64,000 nt of DNA from positions 1 through 64,000 of the forward strand of contig JAVYIG010007169.1 in assembly GCA_035222895.1 (NCBI GenBank). The letters are read 5' to 3'. Source of the stretch: Strongylocentrotus droebachiensis. Lineage: Eukaryota > Echinodermata > Echinoidea > Camarodonta > Strongylocentrotidae. A model generated the notes under the pieces. That model made no database searches. It was not told the origin of the DNA and worked only from the letters and a program-made list of their open reading frames with translations. The translations under genes and the position numbers were made by a program. Below are positions 1 to 12,602 of the stretch, piece by piece (the stretch's first letter is position 1; the number at the start of each line of letters is the position of its first letter).

Positions 1-840
1 GATGAAGATGAAAGAGAGAGAGGGAGAGAGATACTTTTACTTTCTTGATAAATTCGATCGACTTACTGGAAAGATGAATCCAGGGGGGCGCGGACGTGAC
101 GTAGTCAATCCTTCGTTCAAACAACTTTTACATCATATGTATTTTGAGACCTGTTTGTATATTTGCTTTATCATGAGCACAGCTTGAAAACAAGATCTAG
201 GGGGTGTTTCGGCGGTCTACCCCCCCCCCCCCCTCCCCTTGGGCGGCCAAGTAAAAACAAAAAAGTAAAACGGTAAAACGGCGCGATTTTTGAAAATCCT
301 GGATCCGCCACTGGGTCAACCCCCCGCCGCAAAAAGCTAGATCCGCCCCTGATTAAGATGAAAGAGAAGGAGAGGGAGAGAGAAATGGAGGGAGCTACTT
401 TTACTTTCTTGATAATTTGATCGACTTACTTTAATCCGGAAAAGAATGAAATCGGGAGCGTGCGGACGTGACGTAGTCAATCCTTCGTTCAAACAACTTT
501 TACATCATTTGTATTTTGAGACCTGTATGTCTGTATATTTGCTTTTATTACCACTGAGCTTAAAAACAAGTCCTTTAGAATCTTGTGATAAAAGTATTGG
601 ATTGATGATGAAGATGAAAGAGAGAGAGAGAGAGGGAGAGAGATACTTTTACTTTCTTGATAAATTGATCGACTTACTTTAATTCCGGAAAGATGAAACC
701 AACGGCGCGCGGACGTGACGTAGTCAATCCTTCGTTCTAACAACTTTTACATCATGTGTATTTTGAGACCTGCATGTCTGTATATTTGCTTTTATTATCA
801 AGTCCTAATAGATCATGTGAAAAAATTAGCGGATTGGAAT
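1..840. repeat. Tandem array of ~247-bp units
   Basis: Three units share GAAAGAGAGAG, TACTTTTACTTTCTTGATAA, CGGACGTGACGTAGTCAATC and CAACTTTTACATCAT. The CGGACGTGACGTAG core starts at 91, 463 and 710. The longer first spacing comes from the inserted hAT-like fragment at 188-356. The array probably continues to the left of the window. Short open frames here are not conserved. Confidence 0.85.
188..356. mobile_element. Truncated hAT-like fragment with GGGCGGATC-type end
   Basis: The right side ends CTAGATCCGCCCCTG and an inner GGATCCGCCACTGG resembles a second nested end. The left side keeps only GATCTAGGGGG. The segment interrupts the ~247-bp tandem array, between copies 1 and 2. A poly-C run occupies 221-235. 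Similar CAGGGGCGG starts occur near 2077 and 3407 without a visible partner. Confidence 0.5.
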
Positions 841-859
841 GAGCATGCACGAGACACAT

Positions 860-1212
860 GACGAAGATGAAAGAGAGAGAGAGAGAGAGAGATGGGGAGG
901 GAGAGAGAGAAGGTTGAGGAGGAGGAGGAGAGAGGGGTGAGGACATACAAGGATCACGGAGTAGAGAGGAATAGGAATAAGCCCCGAACTCAGAGGGGAA
1001 GAAAGAGAGAGAGAGAGAGAGCCATGGAAGGATGGACAAGAAGGAGAGAGAGGGGGTGTAGAGATCGATATAGGGGAATGGAGGAGGGAAAAGAAAGTGA
1101 AGATTGAGAGGAAGTGAGCGAGCGAGCAAGAGAGAGAGAGAGAGGTGGGAATTGAGGAGGGAGAAAAAGTGAGGTTGGAGGGGAAGAGGAAGGGAGAGAG
1201 AGAGAGAGATTT
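860..1212. repeat. GA-rich low-complexity tract
   Basis: The plus strand is almost all purine with GAGAGA and GGAGGA runs. The open frames on either strand are low complexity only. Confidence 0.9.
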
Positions 1213-2506
1213 GCTGGTTGTTTTGTGTTAGTAAACTTCATCGCGTTGCCCATAGTTCTCGTGAATTGGCACTCTAAACAGTTTTGTCAATTTTGCATGG
1301 CCTCAAAACAGCAATGTATAGTTACCATTACGTAGTCTCAAATTCTTTCGTTACACTATATAGGAACCAAGTTGTTTTTAAGAAAGCTGAAACACTTCGA
1401 TTTGCAACGTGTGTTCATTTGGAACGCCATAAAGAATAAAAATCAAAACATTTGTTATCTCTGCAAGCGGTTTACAAGATATTTATCAATCCCTTACCAT
1501 ATAGATCCAGAACCAGATATAATTATTTACAGTCATCATCATGTAACTCGTGTAGGTCATTTATAAAGTTTATATATATCTATTAAACAAAATTCACGTC
1601 AGTACAATTCCGCTACAAATACCTTTTGTTGTATATTCTTGTACTTGTTGTTTCAGTGTGATATAAAATGGTTTAATAACGTCAAATCATTCAAACACTC
1701 AGCGTGCACGAATACCATTATAAAGATAACAAATATACTTTAAAATACATTCATCTACATTCTAAATCAAAATGACGAGTAATCGCCTACTGCCAAAATT
1801 CATGGAATATAAATGGCATCATTCAAACACTATATTTTAATGAAAAGTGTTCAGTCATATCAGATAAATAGAAGGGAAGTATAGAATTGTCCTTGTGTAG
1901 AGGCGTCATAGGAAACATTTTCTACCGGATGGCGGGGGTCAGACGAAAATTAAAATTTGCGTTAACTAAAAAGATCGGTATATCACGCAATACAAATTAT
2001 GAAAAAATAATTTTACTTTGTTTGTTTACTGCCCACAGTGAGGATGTTGATTGCTTTATAATAGACTACCGACAGTCAGGGGCGGTGGAGCGTATCGCAA
2101 AGTTGGGGGGGGGGGGGGAGGTAGGCCGGGTAGCAACAAAAAAGGGCACTTTTTGGAGAAAAATAAAAAAGGTGCGTAAGGCGCTAATTAAGGTTGTTTG
2201 TTTCAAACAGCACGAACCGATAGTACTCCTAATTAAAAGAGTGCATTTCCACTCCTCTGTATTCTAAGCATCATGATAAAGAGAGTGAATTCCTGATCAT
2301 TATTGAATATGTTGGATAGATAAGTCAAATTTGTTATTTATTGTCAGCCATCATACAAGTTTGAAAACACATAACAGGTTCCGTGGCATAGTGCTTCATT
2401 AACACGTCGCAGAATGGTGATCATCGTAAGTTTTGAAAACTACTGTATGTGTAGGCCTTTGTGGCATAAATACAATTCGCACCCTCCCGGGGCGCGAATT
2501 TTTTAC
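1213..2506. other. No gene recognised
   Basis: AT-rich unique-looking sequence without conserved frames. A hAT-like start CAGGGGCGGTGG lies at 2077 and a poly-G run at 2105-2119. Confidence 0.6.
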
Positions 2507-3015
2507 TTAAAGGTAATACAAAGTTTTGGGAAATTTTGAAAATTGGGTGAATAGTGATTCTTTACCATTTTGATATATTTGGATGTCCCTGTGGATGTAT
2601 TAGTAAGCACCAGAAAATTTAGCTCATAAAACACTTCTGCTTTCGAGAAAAATTGAATATAAAAATTTACCGGTGCTCCCGGTAAATGTTGATATATTTC
2701 AAATAGCGCCTACGGCCGTACAATGGTAGCTGCGACCATGAAAATCTCAGAATATGTAGTTGTGATATATAATTTCCAAACGGAACAGCTAATTGGTCGA
2801 TTTTTGTCAAGAAACATTGTTTTACAGCTTAATTAATATCTTGACCTTGAGAGGGAGCTATACACATAAAGATTTTATTATTTACAATTGCATAACTTTA
2901 GACTCGATTTCAACCGCGACAACGATCACTGAATATTGTAGGGTCGCATATGCTTCCAATATGTTCATTTGAACCAAATTCATGACCCCATACCAAAACT
3001 TTGTATTACCTTTAA
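2507..3015. mobile_element. TTAA-flanked MITE, family A (piggyBac-like)
   Basis: The 23-base ends are perfect inverted copies: TTAAAGGTAATACAAAG on the left and CTTTGTATTACCTTTAA on the right. Reading TTAA as the target duplication leaves an element of about 500 bases starting AGGTAATAC. No transposase frame is present. TTAA targeting is typical of piggyBac; the assignment is inferred from that alone. Confidence 0.75.
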
Positions 3016-3281
3016 TGGTTAGCATGACAATACATTTACATGCGCTTTGTCGCTCGGTAAATCTTGTAACAATAAAGAAGAAGAAGAAAAAAAGAAAAAA
3101 GATTCATGTTGTTACTATGGATATAACCAATGTTCTTCTGTGTAGGGAGGTGAGACAAAATAGTCTCATCGCCCTGATCTAGCTCTGTGTCATGCAGAGC
3201 TTATTCATTGCGATGAATACAATACTTTTTCTAGCCATCCCCCTCATCTCTCTTGCTCTATGATCTCTTTCTATTTCGTTT

Positions 3282-3313
<32 letters not shown>

Positions 3314-3890
3314 TCTGTTTCCCTTTCCATTTTGCTCTCAATGATATAGTTTGGTCCTATACCTAACCTAGTGTACAAAGAAGTGATAAATATATTATTT
3401 CGAACAGGGGCGGATCCAGGGGGGACAGGGGGCACAAAAATATGTTAAAATCAGCCCTAAGTTCGCCAAAATGACCTGAAAAATAGGGACGTGCCCCCCG
3501 TGCCAATTTTTTTATTTTTTTATTTAAAAAAAAAAGGGTAATATATATATATATTACTAATATGGCTGAACTAAAAAGGTGACCTTACCCCCCCCCCCCC
3601 CCCCCCCAAACGGAGCAAAAATGTCAAATTTACCAATTTCGTGACCAAAAAAAAAAAAGTATCCTCTTACCCTCTTACAGCCCATGAGACCGGCAGAGCT
3701 AATAAATATAAGGGGAAGATAGAAATGTGTCAGTCTCGTTGCCTGTCGGTCTAGAAATATTTTAAATGTAGCAAACTCTTGGGAAATGCACAAAGATGTG
3801 TCCTTCCAGGCTTCCACGCCACCACATTTCGATGCTGCTGTTATAAAAGGATATTTATTTGGACATTTAAAACATAACTTTTAAAGATAA

Positions 3891-4052
3891 GGGCCCCGTT
3901 GCATAAAACTTACCATTGATGGTATCTCTGCCATCCGAATGGTAACTACCATGGAAACCTTGATTTTGATTGGCTGTTGAGCCCTGTTACCATGGTAGTT
4001 GCCGTTGATGGCAAAGTTACCATCAATGGTAAGTTTTTATGCAACGGGGCCC
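3891..4052. mobile_element. Palindromic MITE with GGGCCC ends
   Basis: The ends GGGCCCCGTTGCATAAAAC and, reversed, GGGCCCCGTTGCATAAAAAC continue into matched arms (TTACCATTGATGGTA) and further internal pairs around ATGGTAACTACCATGG. The whole 162 bases can fold into one hairpin. Confidence 0.85.
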
Positions 4053-4174
4053 AGATGATGTAGTATCAAACTTTTTAACATTCAGCCATAAAGTGTATAA
4101 AATTAATTAATTTTGTTCAGAATGTAAGAATTTAATTCGTTTATTTGACCAGTCATTGTTGGTATACACAATCA

Positions 4175-5454
4175 TGGGTACAAATCTTTGAGAAAATAAT
4201 AAATAATCGTGTAATTGACTATTTGGAAGCAAATAATATCTTGTTTCAACACCAGTATGGTTTCCGTAAGAAACATAGCACTAAGTTATCTTTTGATTAA
4301 TCTTGCAAATACATTATTGAAATACTTTGATGAAGGTAGAACAACGGTTGGCATCTTTATTGACTTTCAAAAGGCATTTGATACTATATAAACCACATCA
4401 TTCTCCTCAAAAATGGTCACACTATGGAATACGTGGGTTAGCCTTGCAATGGTTTGAAGATTATTTGTGTAAACGATCACAGTTTATACAATTATAAAGA
4501 CAAAATGTCTTTGAAATTGAATATAACATGTGGTGTCCCTCAAGGCTCCGTTCTTGACCAACATTATTTTTACTATATATAAATGACTTACCTAACTCCA
4601 CAAACTTTTTCAATTTCAGATTATTTGCTGATGACTCAAATCTTTTTCATACTTTTAATCCTAGACAAAAAGAAATTAATTTAGAAATTGTAAGTGAAAA
4701 TTTAATGAAGGTGCAGGAATGGTGTAATGCAAATGAAGTCACAATTAACCTACAGAAAACAAACTATATGATTATGAAATCCAAAGGTAGATCAATAGAC
4801 AAAAAGGGATCTGTGAGAATATCAAGATCAGATATTAAAGAGGTATCTGTTGCATCATTTGTAGGAATTGAAATTGATTGTCACCTTTCATGGAAAGAAC
4901 ATATTCAGACAGTAAACAAATGCATAAGAAAGAAAGTAGGTATTCTGTTTAAACTGAGACATTTTGTTCCCAAGAATATACTTGTGTTATTGTATAAGGC
5001 TTTTATACAGCCTCACCTCTCTTATGGAGTAGAAGTATGGGGGAGCACTTACAAAAGTAATCTAAATTGTATATATTTAAGTCAAAAAATAGCAATGAGA
5101 GCAATTACATTCAGTCCACGTAGAACAGACTCCAAAGCTCTTTTTCAAAGTCTAAACATTTTAAATATTTTTCAACTTCATGAACTTCTTGTATCAACAT
5201 TTATGTACGATTTGGTAAAAGTTTTTTTACCACACTCTTTAGTGGATTATTGTCAGATGATACAGCACAGATATGCAACTAGGAGAAAAGAAAGTGGCTT
5301 ACTTTATCAACCAAAATGTAAGACAACGCGGGGGCAATTTTGTATTTCGTTTGTAGGAACAAAGCTGTGGAATGATCTGCCAGATGAAATTAGATTAAAA
5401 GCATCAAGGTTATCTTTTTGGAGACATCTTTCCACCTACCTTCTATGTAAATGA
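4175..5454 (+). pseudogene. Decayed non-LTR retrotransposon reverse transcriptase (Jockey/CR1-like)
   Basis: Conceptual pieces in order are: FEKIINNRVIDYL, FQHQYGFRKKHST, TVGIFIDFQKAFD, GLALQWFEDYLCKRSQF, CGVPQGSVL, YINDLPN and the catalytic-type LFADDSNLF. A long intact 3' part (4615-5454) follows with INLQKTNYMIM, LSWKEHI and LWNDLPDEIR. The order is that of the palm and thumb of a LINE reverse transcriptase. The N-terminal part has stop codons (for example after SFD and after FDT) and at least one frameshift around 4555, so it is dead. No endonuclease domain is seen; it is probably 5' truncated. The downstream 5455-6127 is AT-rich, with AATAAA near 6098 and an A-run at 6119-6127, and looks like its 3' tail. 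Confidence 0.85.
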
Positions 5455-7976
5455 CGTGGGCTCAATCCCATCCCCCTTCGTATTTTCCTTTTATATTACT
5501 TGTCTTCCTTTTATATATGTATACACTTCCTTGTTAACGATTATAGCGGCCTTAAGCTTTTACAGGATTTGTGCATGTACGTACATGTGTATGATTATTT
5601 TTATTAATACATCCTTTTCATTTTCATGAACACATTGATGATTTTATTTCTTCAAAGATTTGTCTTCTTTCATTATAATGCTTTAACGCTTAAGCTTTTT
5701 TATTTTTATTTTTTCATTTTAGTAAAGAAAAAAAGTTACATGATATTGTATTATTTTGTTGTATATTATGTTAATACAAAACAAACAAGTTTTACATTCA
5801 TATGTAAAAACAAATTAACAAGAAAAAAATCTTGCCAAAGAATGGAACTAGGCTCGACTAGCACTTGTGCTAACTTCTAGTTCCCATTAACAACTTCACC
5901 TAAACACAGTAATATACATATTTACGTATATATCTTTTGTACATTAATTAATAGTATGCAGATGTCTAAAAAATATCGTTTTAAAACCATTACTGTTCAA
6001 TCGACATTACTCTTATGTTATGTATACATGTATCAGTATTATTTTTTGCATTGTATGATTGTTCATATGTACTGTCATTATTGTGATGTTTTGTTGTTAA
6101 TAAATTCAAAAATTTTTTTAAAAAAAATGAAAGATTGTCTATATTATCTCGTATATTTTGTTGCCGGGGCTACATAATGAATGTGACATCACAAACCCTC
6201 TCTGGAATGCTAAATCTTTTTTCTTACGTCATAGCGGAAAGAAAGAAGATTTTAAAAAACCATAGAACTGCCCCCCCCCCCCTTAAAGACGTTGTTACGC
6301 TTGTAGACATACTGCAAACAAATCTGTAATTCTTTTTATTGAAAAGACCGTCACGTTATTTGCTCGAGACAAACTATGCTCATCACGACATGAACGAGTG
6401 ATACACCTCTTCCGTGACGTCATAGTACCCCTGAGATCATGCCACGCCCATTCATCTTACCCCATGGATGTAGCCTTTCATCTAAGCTTGCGTATACTTT
6501 TATTTCAGACCTATAAATGCACACGGTTTTATTTATAGTCTAAATTAAAGATTGATAAGAGTTCTTTAAAACAAGAGAGATGTGAGATGATGGTTAAGAT
6601 GTTAAGATGTTAAGAGAGATGTGGTTAAGGCGGAACAGAAAAATATTGAGTAGACAAGATGATAGTATTTCGAGGAAGGGTTCATTTAGATGCGTTTTAG
6701 CTATTGCAAGTTAATACTGTGTTTTATTTCTGTAATGAAAATGCATATTGTATTTTTCAGGCGTTACAAGGTCAGGCAAGCATGCCAGTTTGTATTCTGT
6801 TAATGAAACTGGTGAAAGAAATGATTCATAATATTTTATTAGCATTATTAAAGAAGTCATTTCCAAAAATCAGCCTTAGGCAATAAACCGGTTCACTGTC
6901 ATATTCATATTTGTAATGCACAGTTTTTGCCCGAGGCTTGCCTGGCATTGTAACAAATAATGTATGCATACTGGTTTCCAATAAATGTAGCCATTTATTC
7001 ATTGATAACACGAGTAATGGAATACCTCGTCATTAGGTCCCCACGAAAGAAACATCCATGAAACAATTCATTTTGGAACAGTTTGTGCGCTGCGATAATT
7101 CAATCACCCTCGTTGTATTCATTCAAGCGTAAACTCAAACTTCCTCTTGGAATCATACGCATAAGGCACATTATCGTTATTTTTTAAAATTTATTTATGT
7201 CTGTTTTTGTTTTTTTCTCGCCTCGCTCGAGTGACTATTATGACTATTATGTAAACACATACCTGTATTCATTGTGTATCAATTATATGTCCCGGATTCG
7301 TCTATCTTCATTGCATTGGAATTTTTGTTATACAATCATTGGTAAATGGGAACCTATATTATACAAGCATTGATTTTTAATAGGTTCCTCATATTTCACG
7401 TTACAGATTATTTACCGCCATCATTGTTTTTTGTCATTATGCTTTATCTTGCTGACTATTGATAATAATGTAAACTGTTATTTTGTGGAATGCGAAACAA
7501 TAAAAATTAAAACATAAAAATGTTACCGGTCTATTACAAGCCTTGTCCATCACCCTTTGAAATATGCAAACATTACAAAATAATGACGTAATCCGGACAT
7601 TATTTTTCTTTGAGATCCAGAACGATATGGTATTGGATTTGAGCTAGACAATTGAAATTGACCTTGAGTTGATTTTTAGAAGTCTTTGCGAGTCGTGTTT
7701 AGAATAAGACGTCTTCGCCTTGACATCAGACTAACTCACAAGACAAGGTTCACTCTACCGTGAAGATGTTTGCGGTGAAGTTCTTACATAACCCTAAGAA
7801 AACTCGTTTCACGCACCATCCCACTCACGACTGTCTCTTCGTCAGTTCTTGGAAGTCTGTGGCAGTCTCCCCGTGCCGGTCGAGCATCCACTGGTACCGG
7901 TCTTCTTCAAGTTCTTCTCCAATTCCGTTTTGATCGTTCTCCATCTCGTTGCATCCTAGATCCCTGGTCATTGACG
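5455..7976. other. No gene recognised; LINE tail and 5' flank of the candidate GHDC exon
   Basis: AT-rich DNA. 5455-6127 is the probable LINE 3' tail. Around 7648-7700 is one end of the GATCGCAAAGAC-type MITE also seen at 16.3 and 23.2 kb. No conserved frame was seen. Confidence 0.5.
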
Positions 7977-8085
7977 ATGTCGACCGAGACCATGACTACC
8001 CTCGATGTCTCGTACATCTTGAACGGGAGACAACCAGGGATGGGACAGTCCTCATCCATGGCATCCCGAGGAATCACTCGTCAGA
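7977..8085 (+). CDS. GHDC: Candidate first coding exon of GHDC
   Basis: An open stretch begins ATGTCGACCGAGACC at 7977 and runs 36 codons plus one base to a good donor (AGA followed by GTAAGT at 8086). The leftover single base fits the acceptor at 16635-16636: the joined codon is AAT, then TTG, then the ATG at 16642, all in the GHDC frame. This would add 38 residues, mostly polar, before the membrane segment, giving 688 in total. The upstream 200 bases look like a 5' leader. The 8.5-kb intron is long but filled with mobile elements. Frame compatibility could be chance (one in three), and the exon could belong to another transcript or be untranslated. Confidence 0.45.
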
Positions 8086-8104
8086 GTAAGTTAACTAGTT
8101 AAAG

Positions 8105-8272
8105 CTAGCAGTCGTTTTGCTTCATCATTCATTCCTATTACATTACCCCCTTATTCCAATTAAATTTAACATTCTCCAACCTTACAATCTGAACACTTGA
8201 TTATGATACGAGTTATACATTTTAGTTGGTGCAAACGCTAGCAGTCGTTTTGCTTCATAATTCATTCCTTAC
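8105..8272. repeat. Direct repeat pair, 132-bp spacing
   Basis: The sequence GCTAGCAGTCGTTTTGCTTC followed by AT.ATTCATTCC occurs at about 8106 and 8238. Only two copies were seen. Confidence 0.7.
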
Positions 8273-8537
8273 ATTTTGTTTAATTTACCCTTCCAGGAAG
8301 AAAAAGTAATAGACATTTGATTTTATTGAAAAGGTTTTATTAATTGCACTTCGCAGCCAGATGGCTGAATTGTGAACAATTTACATTGGCAATGAATTAT
8401 AATACATACAAATGTGGTTGACATTGTCACAAAGTATAATATACAATATATAACAAAGTTCATAACAAAGTTCATAACTAATATGACTAAGGCAATAACA
8501 GGTAAATCAATTCACGTTTAAAATATATTTTGTGAGG

Positions 8538-8743
8538 TGACACAAGAGTAGGTCAAAGGATGAGCAAGCAGGCCCTTTGCTCTTCAATACACGCTCTCAT
8601 TCCTATACACGCTCCTATTCTCACTCCTGTACCTTGGACACTCTCATAAACACTCACATTTACACTCCTATACACACTCCCATTCACACTCCCATACACT
8701 AGCTAACGGTCTGCTCGCTCATCCTTGGACTTCTCTTGTGTCA
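8538..8743. mobile_element. Inverted-repeat element with an internal CACTCC minisatellite
   Basis: Arms of about 35 bases (TGACACAAGAG, then AGGTC, then AAGGATGAGC) face their reverse complement at 8710-8743. Between them lie roughly ten ACACTCCCATTC-like 12-mers. It interrupts the probable 3' tail of the LINE fragment at 9.1 kb. Confidence 0.65.
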
Positions 8744-9054
8744 AGGAGTGTCGGGTATTTCAAAAAAATAAACAACAAAACAAGTAAGCTCCTTCCCGAC
8801 TTTCGTAAATTGGGGAAAAATAAGCAAATGAATTAAAAACTTGAACACCATCTGATCTGAATTGCCATGTCATGATTGCTACAAAACCTTATCACTATTC
8901 AATGTACATTTTAAAAAGATGTTACAAGTAATTATGGAAGCATAGAATTTAAAATTTAAAATGCGGAATGTAAAATGTAAAAATGTAAAAATGTAAAAAT
9001 GTATGCAGACAATGAGACACCGGACCATTCAACAGGTAGACAATTAAGATTCAT

Positions 9055-9750
9055 TCATGCATTCAACAGGTCTATTAGGTATGGAATTGAGCTATTTCTA
9101 TAGCGGTTCGTTTTACAATGAAATTGACGATACTTGGTCCTTCTTCGCAGTGAATAATCTACATTATTGTTAACAGGTAACCAATGTTTACAAAGTGGGT
9201 TGTTGACAAGAGATGAAGCAAAATTAGTGCATAATTGTTTGCGTCTATCTGACAGGGTCTGCAAAGAACACACTTCAAGAGCTTTGTCATAATCAATATA
9301 TTGATCACCTAATATGGTCCTACATGCTCTTTTCTGGATTCGTTCCAAACTTAAGATATGACTTTGGGTGAGGTTTCCGTTAAAAACAGGTACTCCATAA
9401 TCCAATATTGGGCGAATATATCCCTTGTAAATTGTTACTAGATCACAGAATGGCAATCTGTATGTTTTGAGAATACGAAGCATGAAAAGTTTTTTATTAG
9501 AACGGCATAAAAGGTCTGAGATATGACTGTCCCATTTCAAATCGGACTGCACAGTTATTCCTAAAATTTTTGCTTTTTGTACACTGTTTAAACACTCATC
9601 CCCAATAAACAAAGGTCTCTGACCAGCTATATTCTTAGAAAAAGAGATAAACATACAATGACATTTCGATGGATTAAGAGTCATGTTATTACGAAGAGAC
9701 CATTGATAAAAATCAGATACTTTTGATCGTTGATAGCAACAAAATTTGCT
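9055..9750 (-). pseudogene. 3' fragment of a CR1/Jockey-like LINE ORF2
   Basis: The open frame reads SDFYQWSLRNNMTLNPSK, KILGITVQSDLKWDSHI, LRILKTYRLP, YIRPILDYGVPVFNG and LERIQKRACRTILG, then a TGA at 9055. These are the standard C-terminal signatures of LINE reverse transcriptases. No FADD catalytic core precedes it: the frame meets a stop near 9750. It is therefore a truncated copy, different in sequence from the one at 4.2 kb. It lies in the candidate first intron of GHDC. The region down to about 8330 is probably its 3' untranslated tail, interrupted by an inverted-repeat element. Confidence 0.82.
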
Positions 9751-10262
9751 TCAATCTTAGGTTTTCAAACTGTAAAGTTGAAGGATGTTATATTTATTTG
9801 AAGTAAGATCTTAAAACAATACTCTAAATATTTAATTAGATTTTCCCTTTTTAGTTTTGGACGATAATTAATGTCACATGAATATTATTACTACTTAATT
9901 ATTCTATGACATGCATCCACAGGTACTTCAATTATTGTAAGAAGTTTTCTTTCCAAAAAAGAATTCCAAAACACTGTTTAGGACTACTTTTTGGTGTAAC
10001 CGTAAAACTTTTCTTCTTACAGTTTTGTTCATGAATAAATACATGAATAATAAATTGTTCTTGTATTCTTTCATATTATGTTTCTTGCTATATTACATGT
10101 TGATGCTAATGCTTCTGGTGGATATCTACATTCAGTCAATCAAATCTCTTGTAATTTGTCATGTTAATGTTTTCGCTTTGCAGCTGCTCTATGAAAAGGA
10201 GCTATAATGTTATTATTGTCATTATTATTGTTCAATTTTGTTGGGCATTATTGATTCATTGA

Positions 10263-10287
10263 CGATGATGATGATGATGATGATGAC
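10263..10287. repeat. (GAT)n microsatellite
   Basis: A run of GATGATGAT units just upstream of the hAT-like element. Confidence 0.85.
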
Positions 10288-10984
10288 GTATAGATGATCG
10301 AATATAATGACGGGCTTCCCGAAGGTTCTTGCGTATCCGAGGCCTTTTCGTATAATATATCCTTCGCATATTATGTCCATGATTTAAACAAGGAATAATC
10401 ACAGAAATATATTATTTTTGTTACCCTCTTGTTAATTCCGCACGAATCGACAGAGTGTTACTTTTTGAATATTTCTATCATTCAAAATCACACGAAATAA
10501 TGTGCATTTTCAGTGCTTTATAGGCTTCAAACTTTATGTCGTGCTGGAATTCGTTCCTTTTGCGTGGACAATCCATGGGATTCGTTGAAATTTACACGTG
10601 ACAGCCAGGGGCGTCGCTAGACCTTTTTCAGTGGGGGGGGGGGGGGGGGGGGTGTAGAGGCCAACGATTACCGACAAAACTAGCCACCAATTACCGACAA
10701 AATTAAATGTCCAATATCTACACATTTAACCCTATAAACCCGGGGCCGAAGGCTAAATTATTTTTCCTATGGACTATCTATAGTACTTGCGTATGCGCAA
10801 ATAGTCATTTTCCTCGACGACATGAATATATGAATTATTTCGTCAACTTAGTCAGCATCATAGCTATATTTTTTTAATGAAGGCGCGGAGCTAGGATCTT
10901 GTTTTAGGGAGGGGCGGTAGAGAGCAAGCGAATAACTTAAAGAGCGCGCGAAACGCGCTAATTGGGGGGGGGGGGGGGTCGGGT

Positions 10985-12345
10985 GATAGGCGTCCCGCGC
11001 GAAGCGCGGAAGCTTAAACGTTACCTTAAATTATTAGGAAAAGAAGAGGATTTATTGTACCGTTCTCGACTGTAATCCTTGTCTGAATGAACTTCCCCCC
11101 CTCCCGCGCGAAGCGCGAAAGCTTTGACGTTTCATTAAATTATTATAAAAAGAAGACGATTTGCTGTACCGTTCTCGACTGTTAATCCTTGTCTGAATTC
11201 AGTTTCTCCCCCTCCCGCACAGCGCGGAAGCTTTGACGTTTATTAAATTATGAGAAAAAAAGTAGACGATTCGGTGTACTGTTCTCGACTCTTAATCCTT
11301 ATCTGAATTCAGTTCTCCCCTCCCGCGCGAAGCGCGGAAGTTTGGGCGTTTCATTAAATTATTAAAGAAAGTAGACGATTCGTTGAATCGTGCTCGACTC
11401 TTAACCCTTGTCTGAATGAAGCTTCCCCTTCACGCGCGAAGCGCGGAAGTTTTGGCGTTTCATTAAATTATTAGAGAAAGTAGACGATTCGTTGAATCGT
11501 GCTCGACTCTTAATCCTTTGACGTTTCATTAAATTATGAGAAAAAAGCAAACGATTCGGTGTACTGTTTTCGACTCATAATCCTTATCTGAATTCAGTTC
11601 TCCCACTCCCGCGCGAAGCTTTGGCGTTTCATTAAATTATTAGAGAAAGAAGACGATTCGTTGAACCGTGCTCGACTCGTCTAAATGAAGTTTTCCCTTT
11701 CCGCACGAAGCGCGGAATTTTTGGCGTTTCATCACAATATAGAGAAAGGAAAACGATTCGTCGTACCGTTGTTGACTTTTAAACCTTATCTGAATTCAGT
11801 TCTCCCACTCCCGCGCGAAGCTTTGGCGTTTCATTAAATTATTAGAGAAAGAAGACGATTCGTTGAACCGTGCTCGACTCTTAATCCTTGTCTGAATGAA
11901 GCTTCCCCCTCCCGCGCAAAGCGCGGAAGTTTTGACGTTTCCTTAAATTATTAGAGAAATAAGACGATTCGTTGTACCGTTCTCCACTCGTCTAAATGAA
12001 GTTTTCCCTTTCCGCACGAAGCGCGGAATTTTTGGCGTTTCATCACAATATAGAGAAAGGAAAACGATTCGTCGTACCGTTGTTGACTTTTAAACTACCG
12101 TTTTCGACCCTTAATAAGCCCTATTTGTCTGAATTCAGTTCCCCCCTCTCGCGCGAAGCCCGGAAGCTTTGACGTTTCCTTAAATTATAAGAGAAAGAAG
12201 ACGATTCGTTGTACCGTTCTCGACCCGTCTAAATTAAGTATTTCCCTTCCGCGCAAAGCGCGGAATCTTTGGCGTTTCATCACAATATAGAGAAAGGAAA
12301 ACGATTCGTCGTACCGTTGTTGACTTTTAAACCTTGTTTGAATTT
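10985..12345. repeat. Tandem array of ~105-115-bp units inside the hAT-like element
   Basis: About twelve units each contain a CGCGCGAAGCGCG-like near-palindrome, then TTTGACGTTTCATTAAATTATTAGAGAAAG-like AT-rich sequence, then ACGATTCGTTGTACCGTTCTCGACT-like sequence. A higher-order pattern is visible: a two-unit block starting near 11590 recurs near 11798, and a block starting near 11679 recurs near 11990 and 12225. Confidence 0.85.
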
Positions 12346-12602
12346 AGTTTCCCCGAAAATTTTAAACCTCTGATTTCTTTAGCTGATATTATAGGAAAGT
12401 GAAACTTCGAGAAAATACAAGTATTGTAGTTGTAGTCATTCTCGAAGTCGTCACAGCGGATAAAAAGTCACAGTTCGTAGGGAAAAAAACTTGTCGGCCG
12501 ACCGACAATATACATCTCACAGACTTCAAACTTCTGCATTGATATTAGTACACGAGGATCGAGCAAGAATACCGACACAGCTGACCCGACACAGCAACAT
12601 AT

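Noticed and set aside
1887..2267. 126-codon open frame on the plus strand
   Set aside because: It crosses a poly-G run and a hAT-like terminus, starts with a non-ATG codon and shows no recognisable domain.
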